Assembly: GCA_014654775.1 (NCBI GenBank)
Contig: JACVZW010000075.1
Location: 145,249-209,248, forward strand
DNA from: Paracoccaceae bacterium
GTDB taxonomy: Bacteria > Pseudomonadota > Alphaproteobacteria > Rhodobacterales > Rhodobacteraceae
DNA: 64,000 nt
Direction of reading: 5' to 3'
In this document: piece by piece, positions 10,258 through 17,963 of the stretch
How the letters are laid out: the number at the start of each line of letters is the position of its first letter
Numbering within the stretch: the stretch's first letter is position 1
Program-made: the position numbers and the translations under genes
Notes under the pieces: model-generated
The model's input: only the letters and a program-made list of their open reading frames with translations
Databases searched by the model: none
Told to the model about the DNA's origin: nothing

Positions 10258-10676
10258 TGGCCAAGTGGCTTTTCAAGTCAGAGCCGGACGTCTTCGGCTG
10301 GCCACATCAGCTTGCCAAGGGCGATTCGGGCGAAGAGTGGACCGGGGTGCGGAACTATCAGGCGCGCAACAATATGCGGGCGATGAAGGTGGGCGACCTT
10401 GGTTTCTTCTACCATTCCAACATCGGCAAGGAGATCGTGGGGATTGTCGAGATCATCCGCGAAAGTGCACCAGACAGCACGAGCGACGACCCGCGCTGGG
10501 ACTGCGTGATGGTGAAGGCGGTGACGGCCCTGCCGAGGGCGGTTAGCCTTGAGGCCTGTAAGGTGGAACCGGGGCTAGAGGCGATGGCCCTTGTGAACAA
10601 CACACGGCTTTCGGTGCAACCCGTAACGGCCGAGGAATGGCGGATCGTTTGCCGGATGGGCGGGCTGGAGGGGTAG
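10257..10676 (+). CDS. EVE domain-containing protein
   Basis: The 139-residue protein is a single EVE domain: it opens AKWLFKSEPDVFGW, continues with WTGVRNYQARNNMRAMKVGDLGFFYHSN, and has IVGIVEI and WDCVMVKAV. EVE domains belong to the PUA superfamily and are thought to bind modified bases in DNA or RNA. The start overlaps the YciI-like stop. The operon with tsaD (a tRNA modification enzyme) may hint at RNA, but CcrM-type DNA methylation also exists in this genome, so the ligand cannot be inferred. Confidence 0.9.
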   Translation: MAKWLFKSEPDVFGWPHQLAKGDSGEEWTGVRNYQARNNMRAMKVGDLGFFYHSNIGKEIVGIVEIIRESAPDSTSDDPRWDCVMVKAVTALPRAVSLEACKVEPGLEAMALVNNTRLSVQPVTAEEWRIVCRMGGLEG

Positions 10677-10988
10677 GCAGCAAGGGTTCTGGCAGACAGA
10701 AGAAGCGGTCTGGCTGCATGCTGTGGCAATGCGCAGGTCTGCTCGCCCGTCTGGAATGAAGCAAGACGCGAACCTGCAATGGAAATGGAGGGCCCGCACC
10801 CCTACGGGACCCTCCATCCACCCCACACACTCCCCATGCGCCGTGTGTGACTTGAGATATGGGTCCCGGACATACTGCCCTGCCCCGTGACTGTGCCCCA
10901 CGGGCAGAGACACGGCAAAGGAATTATGCGGCCGATTTTAGTGTTCCGCCCCGCGCGGCGTAGCGCGGGGCGTATAGCGGGGCGAAGT
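10677..10988. other. 312-bp gene-free stretch with serial hairpins (possible ncRNA or 3' UTR structure)
   Basis: No convincing ORF fills this gap. It holds at least four inverted repeats in a row. TGGAGGGCCCG (10786-10796) pairs with CGGG-A-CCCTCCA (10805-10816), with one bulge. CACACAC (10824-10830) pairs with GTGTGTG (10843-10849). A stem around 10883-10909 has CCCGTG and CACGGG arms. A GC-only stem lies at 10947-10972. I found no SRP-RNA, 6S or tmRNA signature, so this could be an unlisted small RNA or read-through structure between the converging EVE and DUF2853 genes. Confidence 0.4.
10947..10972 (-). terminator. GC-rich hairpin downstream of DUF2853 gene
   Basis: CGCCCCGCGC (10947-10956) and GCGCGGGGCG (10963-10972) form a perfect 10-bp stem with a 6-base loop, 17 bp past the DUF2853 stop. 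A clear T tract is missing, so termination may be inefficient or need Rho. Confidence 0.45.
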
Positions 10989-11330
10989 TCAGCCGTAGGC
11001 CTTTTCCTTGCCGAAATGCTTCACCAGCATGTAGTAGACGACGGGGCGATACTTGTTCCGTTCAGAGCGGCCATAGGTATCGATCACGGCGTTGATCGCC
11101 TCTGTCAGCTTGGGCGAATCCGGAAGCCCGAGCTTCTTCATGAGGAAGTTTGTCTTCACCCTCTCCAGCTCTTCCTTGTCGGAGGCGGCGACGGTTTCGC
11201 TGTCGGCGCTATAGATGGCGGGGCCGCAGCCGATGGTGACCTTTTCCAGAAGTGCCATGTCAGGCGTGATCTTGCATTTGGTCTTCAGATCTTCGGCGTA
11301 TTTCGCAATCAGTTCGGCTCTTTTGCTCAT
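10989..11330 (-). CDS. DUF2853 family protein
   Basis: The 113-residue protein is highly charged, helical and soluble. It opens MSKRAELIAKYAEDLK, with KCKITPDMALLEKVT and GLPDSPKLTEAINAVIDTYG, which I recognise as the DUF2853 family. No enzymatic motif is visible and the function is unknown. It appears monocistronic: the nearest minus-strand gene upstream, ahcY, ends at its own terminator at 11447-11481. The start is confirmed by the GAGAGTGAAAC purine stretch just before ATG 11330. Confidence 0.8.
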   Translation of the reverse strand: MSKRAELIAKYAEDLKTKCKITPDMALLEKVTIGCGPAIYSADSETVAASDKEELERVKTNFLMKKLGLPDSPKLTEAINAVIDTYGRSERNKYRPVVYYMLVKHFGKEKAYG

Positions 11331-11446
11331 GTTTCACTCTCTCCCTGACGTCCGGCGAAGGACAACCCGCCGCGAAGAAACCTTAAGGGCAACCGAAGGA
11401 CGTGCAAAAGGTTTTTGCCCGGGCGCGTGATTTCGGCCGGTTCGCA

Positions 11447-11481
11447 ATAGAAAACCCCCGTCCGGGCAGCCCGGGCGGGGG
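11447..11481 (-). terminator. intrinsic terminator of ahcY
   Basis: On the minus strand a stem of CCCCCGCCCGGGC and its complement CCCGGACGGGGG is followed by TTTTCTATT. It starts about 30 bp after the ahcY stop. Its plus-strand reading lacks a T run, so it acts in one direction. Confidence 0.88.
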
Positions 11482-11511
11482 TATAGGATCACTCAAAGAT
11501 CGTGGCTGCGA

Positions 11512-12912
11512 TCAGTAGCGGTAGTGTTCCGGCTTGAACGGGCCTTCAGGCTTCACGCCGATATAGGCAGCCTGATCGGGGCGCAGTTCGGTCAGTTTTA
11601 CGCCGATCTTCTTCAGGTGCAGACGCGCGACCTTTTCATCCAGCTGCTTGGGCAGGATGTAGACGCCGGGCGCGTAATCCTTGCCCTTGGTCCAAAGTTC
11701 GATCTGCGCGAGGACCTGGTTGGTGAAGGATGCCGACATCACGAAAGACGGATGACCCGTGGCATTGCCGAGGTTCAGAAGGCGGCCTTCGGACAGCAGG
11801 ATGATCCGATTGCCCGAGGGCATTTCGATCAGGTCCACCTGTTCCTTGATGTTGGTCCATTTGTGGTTCCGCAGGGCAGCGACCTGAATCTCGTTGTCGA
11901 AATGGCCGATATTGCCGACGATGGCCATATCCTTCATCTCGCGCAGATGCTCGATCCGGATGACGTCCTTGTTGCCGGTTGTGGTGATGAATATGTCGGC
12001 GGTGCTGATCTCATCCTCAAGGATCGTGACTTCGTAGCCGTCCATCGCCGCCTGCAGGGCGCAGATGGGATCGACTTCGGTGACCTTCACGCGTGCGCCC
12101 GCGCCGCGGAGCGAGGCGGCGGACCCCTTGCCCACGTCGCCATAGCCGCAGACGACGGCGACCTTGCCGGCCATCATCGTGTCGGTGGCACGGCGGATAC
12201 CGTCGACCAGCGATTCCTTGCAGCCGTACTTGTTGTCGAATTTCGACTTTGTAACCGAATCGTTCACGTTGATCGCGGGGAAGGGGAGCTGTCCCTTCTT
12301 ATGGAGTTCATACAGACGATGAACGCCAGTGGTGGTTTCTTCAGAAACCCCTTGGATCGCAGCGCGCTGCTTGGTGAACCAGCCCGGCGAGGCGGCGAGG
12401 CGCTTCTTGATCTGGTTGAAGAGGCAGACCTCTTCTTCCGAGGTAGGAACTTCGATCAGGTCCTTTTCGCCCGCCTCAACCCTCGCACCGAGCAGGATGT
12501 AGAGCGTGGCATCCCCACCATCGTCGAGGATCATGTTGCAGGTGCCGCCTTCGCCACCGAACTGGAAGATCCGGTCGGTATATTCCCAGTATTCTTCCAG
12601 CGTTTCGCCCTTGATGGCGAAGACAGGAACACCGGCCTTGGCGATGGCGGCGGCAGCATGGTCCTGCGTGGAGAAGATGTTGCAGGAGGCCCAGCGCACG
12701 TCGGCGCCAAGTGCAACCAGCGTTTCGATCAGGACACCGGTCTGGATCGTCATATGGAGCGAGCCCGCGATGCGCGCGCCTTTCAGCGGTTTGGAGGTGC
12801 CGAATTCCTCGCGGCAGGCCATCAGGCCCGGCATTTCGGTTTCAGCGATGGTCAACTCCTTGCGGCCGAATTCGGCCAGAACGATATCCTTGACGATGTA
12901 ATCCTGCGGCAT
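11512..12912 (-). CDS. ahcY: adenosylhomocysteinase (S-adenosyl-L-homocysteine hydrolase)
   Basis: This cytoplasmic NAD-dependent enzyme splits S-adenosylhomocysteine into adenosine and homocysteine, relieving product inhibition of methyltransferases such as CcrM encoded in this window. The 466-residue protein shows SLHMTIQT, the NAD-binding [23 protein letters not shown] and the C-terminal FKPEHYRY signature, where Lys and Tyr contact cofactor. ATG 12912 follows a strong AAGGAG site at 9 bp; the open frame reaches 12990, but this start matches the family. Its place near hvrA-regA-senC-regB is the classic Rhodobacter arrangement, though here an HD hydrolase and a LysR gene intervene. Confidence 0.97.
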   Translation of the reverse strand: MPQDYIVKDIVLAEFGRKELTIAETEMPGLMACREEFGTSKPLKGARIAGSLHMTIQTGVLIETLVALGADVRWASCNIFSTQDHAAAAIAKAGVPVFAIKGETLEEYWEYTDRIFQFGGEGGTCNMILDDGGDATLYILLGARVEAGEKDLIEVPTSEEEVCLFNQIKKRLAASPGWFTKQRAAIQGVSEETTTGVHRLYELHKKGQLPFPAINVNDSVTKSKFDNKYGCKESLVDGIRRATDTMMAGKVAVVCGYGDVGKGSAASLRGAGARVKVTEVDPICALQAAMDGYEVTILEDEISTADIFITTTGNKDVIRIEHLREMKDMAIVGNIGHFDNEIQVAALRNHKWTNIKEQVDLIEMPSGNRIILLSEGRLLNLGNATGHPSFVMSASFTNQVLAQIELWTKGKDYAPGVYILPKQLDEKVARLHLKKIGVKLTELRPDQAAYIGVKPEGPFKPEHYRY

Positions 12913-12946
12913 CTGCCGTTGCTCCTTGAACCTTGGTTTGGCGCGG

Positions 12947-12975
12947 CAGATAGCATGGCGGGCGGCCTTGGACAA
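12947..12975 (-). promoter_or_regulatory. candidate ahcY promoter
   Basis: On the minus strand TTGTCC (12975-12970) and TATCTG (12952-12947) are separated by 17 bp. The predicted leader is only about 30 bases, ending in AAGGAG, which leaves no room for a SAH-type riboswitch. Confidence 0.45.
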
Positions 12976-13022
12976 TGAGACGGTGGTCAAGGTGAGTTAA
13001 CGAAAGAAGGGGGGAACATGGG

Positions 13023-13646
13023 ATGAAGCAGCCCCGAGCGTGGCAACGGATGCTTTCGGGGCGGAGGCTGGATCTCCTCGACCCGACGCCGATGGATATC
13101 GAGATCGAGGACATCGCGCATGGGCTTGCCTTCGTCGCGCGGTGGAACGGGCAGACACGCGGGGATTGGCCCTATTCGGTGGCGGAACATTCGCTGCTGG
13201 TCGAGGCGATCTTTTCCCGCTGCAATCCCGGCATCGCGGCGCGTTGGCAATTGGCGGCGCTGCTGCATGATGCGCCGGAATACGTGATTGGCGATATGAT
13301 CAGCCCGGTGAAAGCGGCGGTGGGGCCGGGCTACGGGGCGCTGGATGAACGGCTGACGGCGGCGGTGCATCTGCGCTTTGGTCTGCCGACAGTGCTGCCT
13401 GCACCAATAAAGACTGCGATCAAGGCCGCCGACAAGGTGTCCGCCTGGATGGAAGCGGTGCAGATCGCGGGATTTTTGGAGGGAGAAGCGGATCGTTTAT
13501 TCGGGAAACCCGATGCGCTGATCCTGCGCGGTCTAGAGATTAGATTGCGTCCGCCCGCAGTGGTGCGGGCGGATTATGTGGCACGACACGAAGAACTGCT
13601 GGCGGCCTGCACGGTTCAGCCACCCACGCGGGACGGCGGGGTGTAG
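13023..13646 (+). CDS. HD-domain phosphohydrolase, YfbR-like
   Basis: The 207-residue protein has the HD metal pocket spread as in YfbR-type 5'-nucleotidases: SVAEHS (first His), LAALLHDAPE (HD pair) and KAADKVSAW (final Asp region). Such enzymes remove phosphate from deoxynucleoside monophosphates or related substrates in the cytoplasm; the true substrate here cannot be read from sequence. It is divergent from ahcY with about 110 bp between the starts. Its last 31 bases overlap a small antisense ORF at 13616-13765. Confidence 0.85.
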   Translation: MKQPRAWQRMLSGRRLDLLDPTPMDIEIEDIAHGLAFVARWNGQTRGDWPYSVAEHSLLVEAIFSRCNPGIAARWQLAALLHDAPEYVIGDMISPVKAAVGPGYGALDERLTAAVHLRFGLPTVLPAPIKTAIKAADKVSAWMEAVQIAGFLEGEADRLFGKPDALILRGLEIRLRPPAVVRADYVARHEELLAACTVQPPTRDGGV

Positions 13647-13765
13647 GGACCGGGGCGTTCCGTCCCGCGGTTGCCATCCTGCGGTGCGGGTTGGCGCTTG
13701 TTCGGGCGCTGTTCAGGGCGCTGGCCTGCGGCAAGAAGCAAAGCTTCGGCTAGGATCTGTAACAT
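13616..13765 (-). CDS. 49-residue small ORF with strong ribosome-binding site
   Basis: This ORF is too short to show in routine scans. ATG 13765 is preceded by AGGAGT with 4-5 bp spacing, one of the best ribosome-binding sites in the window. The peptide starts MLQILAEALLLAAGQRPEQR, an amphipathic or weakly hydrophobic helix, and ends in a proline/arginine-rich tail. It runs antisense into the last 31 bases of the HD gene and is divergent from the LysR gene, with about 98 bp between starts. I do not recognise the family. Divergence from a LysR gene would fit a regulated partner, but that is inference. Confidence 0.45.
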   Translation of the reverse strand: MLQILAEALLLAAGQRPEQRPNKRQPAPQDGNRGTERPGPYTPPSRVGG

Positions 13766-13811
13766 TTTCTACTCCTGTCACTTGGTTTGTACTGGCACAT
13801 ATAGGCGTAAT

Positions 13812-13826
13812 TCGGCATTGTTCCGA
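13812..13826. promoter_or_regulatory. candidate LysR-type operator
   Basis: TCGG (13812-13815) and CCGA (13823-13826) form a dyad with 7 bases between, 37 bp before the LysR gene, in an AT-rich stretch unlike its surroundings. The T-N-A dyad shape fits LysR-type autoregulatory sites. No experimental basis. Confidence 0.3.
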
Positions 13827-13863
13827 GTCAGAAAACTTTCAAAACTGTTAGTTCAACTATCAT

Positions 13864-14739
13864 ATGTTGATTGACTGGCGCGCCCTTCCCCCCCTGTCTT
13901 CGTTGCGCGCCTTCGCGGCGGTGGCGGAGCTTGGCGGGTTTTCGCAGGCGGCACGGGCGTTGAATGTGACCCATGCAGCCGTGGCCCAGCAGGTGCGCGC
14001 GCTGGAACAGGTGCTGGATACGCCACTGGTGGCGCGGAACGGGCGGGGCATGGCCCTGACGGCGGAAGGGCAGCAATTGGCGCAGGCCTTGACCGACGGG
14101 TTCGGGAGCATCGCCATGGGCGTAGCGGCGCTGCGGGCGGGCGGGTCGGATCGGCCCGTGCGGATCACGCTGACTGCAAGCTTTGCAACGCAATGGCTGA
14201 TGCCGCGGTTGAAGGAGTTCTGGGACAAGCATCCGGACATCGCGCTGTCGCTGCACCCGGATGCGCGGGTGCTTGATCTGCGGCGGGACGGGATGGACCT
14301 GGGCATCCGTTATGGCAATGGGGATTGGCCGGGGGTCAATTCGCGCTTCCTAGCCCCGGCCCGGATGGCTGTGGCGGCGGCTCCCGATCTGCTTGAGGGA
14401 AGGACAGCGCTGTCTGTGACCGAGATGCAGGAGATGGAGTGGATTCTTGCGCGCGACTGGCCAGAACAGGAGAATTACCTGAAGAGCCTCGGGCTTAAGC
14501 CGGAAGCCCTTTCGCGGACGGAATTCGTCAATGAGGAATTGTCTCTGGCGGCGGCACGGCAGGGACTTGGCCTTGTCGTCGAAAGCCTTGCCTTGATGGA
14601 AGACGATCTGGAGGAAGGGCGCCTGACACTCCTGCATGACAGCAAGGACAGGCTGCCCGCCTATTTCATCGTCACCCAGCCGGGCCCGCAGCGCGCAGCG
14701 ACGCGGGCCTTTCTGAAGTGGCTGGAGCAGGCTGCCTGA
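13864..14739 (+). CDS. LysR-family transcriptional regulator (GcvA-like)
   Basis: The 291-residue protein has an N-terminal winged helix with LPPLSSLRAFAAVAELGGFSQAARALNVTHAAVAQQVRALE (described here by its ends), the usual LysR helix-turn-helix at about residues 20-45, followed by a periplasmic-binding-like effector domain beginning VRITLTASFATQWLMPRL. The wording DLGIRYGNGDWPG is typical of the GcvA/AmpR subgroup. Effector and targets are unknown. The likeliest target is its own divergent intergenic region with the small ORF at 13616-13765. Its TGA is directly adjacent to the stop of the convergent hvrA gene, with no space for a terminator. Confidence 0.9.
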   Translation: MLIDWRALPPLSSLRAFAAVAELGGFSQAARALNVTHAAVAQQVRALEQVLDTPLVARNGRGMALTAEGQQLAQALTDGFGSIAMGVAALRAGGSDRPVRITLTASFATQWLMPRLKEFWDKHPDIALSLHPDARVLDLRRDGMDLGIRYGNGDWPGVNSRFLAPARMAVAAAPDLLEGRTALSVTEMQEMEWILARDWPEQENYLKSLGLKPEALSRTEFVNEELSLAAARQGLGLVVESLALMEDDLEEGRLTLLHDSKDRLPAYFIVTQPGPQRAATRAFLKWLEQAA

Positions 14740-15054
14740 TCAGACCGACAGGTCTTCGGGTTTCTTCCCGGCGGCAAGGGCCTCGGCGAACCAGCGCGGT
14801 TTGCGGCCACGGCCCGACCATGTATCGGCGGGATTGGCGGGATTGGCGAATTTCGCCGACGCCGGGGCACGTTTGCGGGTGGCAGATGCTCCCGTGAGTT
14901 CCGCGAGGGAATAACCCATTTCGCGGGCCTTTTCCTCTAACTCCGCGAGGGCGTGCTTTTTCTTGCGGTCTTCGTAATTCGAAATCGCACGGGCCACCTG
15001 GCCCTGAAGTTCCTTGAGTTCCTTGAGGGACATGGAATTAAGGTCGATGCTCAT
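14740..15054 (-). CDS. hvrA: H-NS family nucleoid regulator, HvrA-like
   Basis: The 104-residue protein begins with a coiled-coil oligomerisation region (MSLKELKELQGQVARAI to about residue 50) and ends with the H-NS DNA-binding core DTWSGRGRKPRWF, the AT-hook-like loop of alphaproteobacterial HvrA/Spb proteins. HvrA in Rhodobacter modulates photosynthesis and nitrogen-fixation genes. ATG 15054 was chosen over 15069 because GGAG lies about 9 bp upstream and family members begin MSIDL-like. It lies 69 bp downstream of regA on the same strand, the known Rhodobacter order. No photosynthesis genes lie in this window, so its targets in this organism are not shown. Confidence 0.9.
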   Translation of the reverse strand: MSIDLNSMSLKELKELQGQVARAISNYEDRKKKHALAELEEKAREMGYSLAELTGASATRKRAPASAKFANPANPADTWSGRGRKPRWFAEALAAGKKPEDLSV

Positions 15055-15123
15055 TCCGGCGCACTCCAATCGGCTGGGATGCGCTCTTGTTACGGCACCG
15101 TGGTTATTAATTCAATGGCGTGA

Positions 15124-15678
15124 TTATTTCGGGCTGCGCTTTGCGAGAATGCGCTGCAGGGTGCGGCGATGCATACTAAGCCTGCGGGCGGTTTCCGAGA
15201 CGTTTCTATCGCACATTTCGTAGACACGCTGGATATGCTCCCAACGGACGCGATCTGCCGACATCGGATTTTCCGGTGGGGCGGGAAGTGTTTCCGTCCG
15301 CGACAGAAGGGCGTTGGTCACGTCATTGGCATCGGCGGGTTTGGACAGATAATCGGTGGCGCCGATCTTCACGGCGGCGACAGCCGTTGCAATGGCCCCA
15401 TATCCAGTAAGGACGACGATCCGACAATCGGGGCGGCGTTCGCGCAGGGTTTCCACGACATCAAGACCGTTGCCGTCTTCGAGGCGCAGGTCCACCACCG
15501 CATAGGCCGGTGGGCGCGTCATCGCGATGGCCTTGCCAGCCGCGACACTTTCGGCCGTTTCAGGCAAAAAACCACGCTTTTCCATGGCCTTGGCCAGGCG
15601 CTTTACGAAAGGTTCGTCATCATCGACCAACAGGAGGGTCCGGTCCGGGCCAAGCTCGGCGGTCAGGTCGTCAGCCAT
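15124..15678 (-). CDS. regA: global redox response regulator RegA/PrrA
   Basis: RegA is the DNA-binding partner of RegB and controls photosynthesis, CO2 fixation, nitrogen fixation and respiration genes according to redox state. The 184-residue protein has the receiver acidic pair in LLLVDDDEPF, phospho-acceptor Asp 63 in VVDLRLEDGNG, the LTGYG switch segment and DYLSKP, a proline linker (PAPPENP), and a Fis-type helix-turn-helix at the C-terminus (NVSETARRLSMHRRTLQR). An AGGGGAAC purine stretch precedes ATG 15678. It follows senC by 71 bp, probably co-transcribed. Confidence 0.96.
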   Translation of the reverse strand: MADDLTAELGPDRTLLLVDDDEPFVKRLAKAMEKRGFLPETAESVAAGKAIAMTRPPAYAVVDLRLEDGNGLDVVETLRERRPDCRIVVLTGYGAIATAVAAVKIGATDYLSKPADANDVTNALLSRTETLPAPPENPMSADRVRWEHIQRVYEMCDRNVSETARRLSMHRRTLQRILAKRSPK

Positions 15679-15749
15679 GCGGTTCCCCTGTGTTCTGGTC
15701 TTGCCCGAAAGTTAGGCGGGTTTCGGGGTTTGGTCAAATCCTACTGGTC

Positions 15750-16361
15750 TCAGTTCGACAGGAAGCAGGCCGTTCGCTCGGCAATCTGTTCGGCCGTTTC
15801 GTCACGTTTGAAGAAATCGACAAATCCGGTTTCGGGAAGGACGAGATAGGTGAAGGTAGAATGATCGACGAGATAGAATTCTGGATCTTCGGAATTCTGT
15901 TTTCGAAAATAGGTCTTATAGGCCTGTGACGCCGCCTTGACCTGTTCAAGGCTGCCCGTGAGGCCGATCATCTTCGGATGGTGATTGAATGCAAAATCCC
16001 GCACAACATCGGCTGTATCGCGTTCGGGATCGATGCTGATGAAGATCGGGGTCACGTCGAAGCCGCGCTCTTCAAGGATGTCGACAGCCTCGGCATTACG
16101 GGCATTGTCGAGAGGGCAGACATCGGGACAAAAGGTATACCCGAAATAGACAAGGCTTGGTTTCGTAATGACGTCTTTTTCGGTGACGGTCCGGCCTTCG
16201 CCGTCGACCAGCGTGAAGGGGCCACCGATATCGCCACCAACGGTGCCGCCGCGACATTGGGCAAATTGATCCGCCGGTCCAGCGAATTGCGCATAAGCGA
16301 AGAGGCCACCCACCATTCCGATCACCGTTGCCGCCGCAAGACCTGCGTAAAGTTTGCTCAT
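15750..16361 (-). CDS. senC: SenC/PrrC (Sco1-type) copper chaperone-like protein
   Basis: The 203-residue protein has an N-terminal membrane anchor (about residues 5-25) and a thioredoxin-like domain with the copper-binding CPDVC (Cys 78 and Cys 82) and a distal His in LVDHSTF (His 167). Sco proteins deliver copper to cytochrome oxidase, and in Rhodobacter SenC/PrrC influences RegB signalling. ATG 16361 follows AAGGAGC by 5-6 bp; the longer frame to 16487 would run into the regB upstream region and lacks this site. It is divergent from regB, with 95 bp between starts. Confidence 0.95.
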   Translation of the reverse strand: MSKLYAGLAAATVIGMVGGLFAYAQFAGPADQFAQCRGGTVGGDIGGPFTLVDGEGRTVTEKDVITKPSLVYFGYTFCPDVCPLDNARNAEAVDILEERGFDVTPIFISIDPERDTADVVRDFAFNHHPKMIGLTGSLEQVKAASQAYKTYFRKQNSEDPEFYLVDHSTFTYLVLPETGFVDFFKRDETAEQIAERTACFLSN

Positions 16362-16456
16362 GCCGTTGCTCCTTGCCGTTCGGGCACATTGATCCTGCAT
16401 GCGGCGCTGCTTAACAATGCGAAACTTGGTCACGTCGCCGTGTGGGGCCCCCCCTG

Positions 16457-17845
16457 ATGATGAATCCCGGCTTCGGCCTTCTGTCACGCGATACGCGCAG
16501 CGACTGGGTTCGGCTGCGCACCCTGATCCTGTTGCGCTGGATGGCGATCACCGGGCAGATCGCTGCAATCACGGTGGCCGACCGCGTCTACGGAATCGAG
16601 CTGCCTCTGGGCCTTTGCTACATGGCAGTGGGCGCATCGATCATCGCCAATCTGATTTCCATCTTCGTCTATCCCGAAAACAAGCGGTTGAGCGAAGTTG
16701 AGGCGATGCTGACGCTGCTTTTCGATCTGTCGCAATTGGCCTTTCTGCTTTACCTCACCGGCGGGCTGACCAATCCTTTCGCCCTGCTGATCCTTGCGCC
16801 TGTCACGATTTCGGCGTCGGCATTGGAACTGCGGACGACGCTCCTTCTTGGGGCTTTGGCGATCCTGTTCACCACACTGATCGCCTTCGTGAATGTGCCG
16901 CTGCGATTTGCAGATGGGACGTCGCTGCAGGTGCCGCTGGTCTTCGAGTTCGGGTTCTGGCTGGCGATCGTTATCGGGATTGTCTTTCTGGGGCTGTATT
17001 CGCGGCGGATCGCGACCGAGATCAGGTCGATGTCCGATGCGCTGCTTGCAACGCAGATGGCGCTGGCGCGTGAGCAGAAGCTGACGGATCTGGGTGGCGT
17101 CGTGGCTGCGGCGGCGCATGAACTGGGCACGCCTCTGGCGACGATTAAGTTGGTCAGCGCCGAGATGATGGAAGAATTGAAGGATCAGCCTCATCTGGCC
17201 GAGGATGCGCGGCTGATCCGGGATCAGGCTGACCGCTGCCGAGACATCCTGCGCAGCATGGGGCGGGCAGGAAAGGATGACCTGCATCTTCGGCAGGCAC
17301 CGCTTGCGTCGGTCCTGCGTGAAGCGGCAGAGCCGCATATGGGGCGGGGGAAAGATGTCGCCTTCAGCCTGATGCCGGGACCCGGGGCGGGGGATCGGCA
17401 GCCCACGATCCTGCGGCGGCCTGAAGTGATTCACGGGTTGCGCAATCTCATACAGAACGCAGTGGATTTTTCGCGGACAAAGGTCTGGGTGGATGGGGAA
17501 TGGACGGACCGCACCATCACGATCCGGATCGTTGACGACGGCGAAGGCTATCCGCCGCAGGTCATCGGCCGGATCGGAGATCCTTTTGTGCGATCCCGCC
17601 GATCGGTTCAGGAGTTGGACCGTCGACCGGAATACGAGGGGATGGGGCTTGGCCTGTTCATCGCCAAGACACTGCTGGAACGGACGGGCGCGGAGCTGTC
17701 TTTTGCCAATGCCTCCGATCCATTCCTTACGCCGGAAGAGCGCCCGGAACGCTGTGGTGCAATTGTCGAACTGGTGTGGAAGCTGGGCGACATCACCGCG
17801 CCGACTAACCGAAGCCTAGGCGACAATCGTCCTTTCGAGGCATGA
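16457..17845 (+). CDS. regB: redox-sensing membrane histidine kinase RegB/PrrB
   Basis: RegB autophosphorylates under reducing conditions and passes phosphate to RegA. The 462-residue protein has about six membrane helices (residues 20-180), the ubiquinone-sensing GGLTNPF motif (102-108), the phosphorylation box AAAAHELGTPLAT with His 221, the redox-active Cys 261 in ADRCRDILRSMG, and ATP-binding N, G1 and G2 boxes (NLIQNAVDF, DDGEGYPP, GMGLGLFIAKTL). I chose ATG 16457 over GTG 16442 because it aligns with the remembered R. sphaeroides PrrB N-terminus residue for residue. No strong ribosome-binding site is visible for either. It is divergent from senC-regA. Confidence 0.96.
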   Translation: MMNPGFGLLSRDTRSDWVRLRTLILLRWMAITGQIAAITVADRVYGIELPLGLCYMAVGASIIANLISIFVYPENKRLSEVEAMLTLLFDLSQLAFLLYLTGGLTNPFALLILAPVTISASALELRTTLLLGALAILFTTLIAFVNVPLRFADGTSLQVPLVFEFGFWLAIVIGIVFLGLYSRRIATEIRSMSDALLATQMALAREQKLTDLGGVVAAAAHELGTPLATIKLVSAEMMEELKDQPHLAEDARLIRDQADRCRDILRSMGRAGKDDLHLRQAPLASVLREAAEPHMGRGKDVAFSLMPGPGAGDRQPTILRRPEVIHGLRNLIQNAVDFSRTKVWVDGEWTDRTITIRIVDDGEGYPPQVIGRIGDPFVRSRRSVQELDRRPEYEGMGLGLFIAKTLLERTGAELSFANASDPFLTPEERPERCGAIVELVWKLGDITAPTNRSLGDNRPFEA

Positions 17846-17963
17846 ACGCTGCAAGGTTTGCGCCGCTGACCCGTTACCAAGCGGGCGGAGTTTTCGAGGC
17901 TGTAGAATTAACGAACTGTTAAGGTTACTCGCCTATAAGTTGCACTCAACTTCGGATGGGCGC

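Noticed and set aside
10677..10988. SRP RNA, 6S RNA or tmRNA in the hairpin-rich gap
   Set aside because: The SRP GGAAG-type loop, the tmRNA tRNA-like ends and a single long 6S-like bubble stem are all missing.
11524..12978. 484-residue plus-strand frame over ahcY
   Set aside because: Exact antisense of a highly conserved gene; the length reflects third-position bias only.
12913..13022. Possible SAH or SAM/SAH riboswitch before ahcY
   Set aside because: The likely promoter leaves only about a 30-base leader, and I see no paired regions of those classes.
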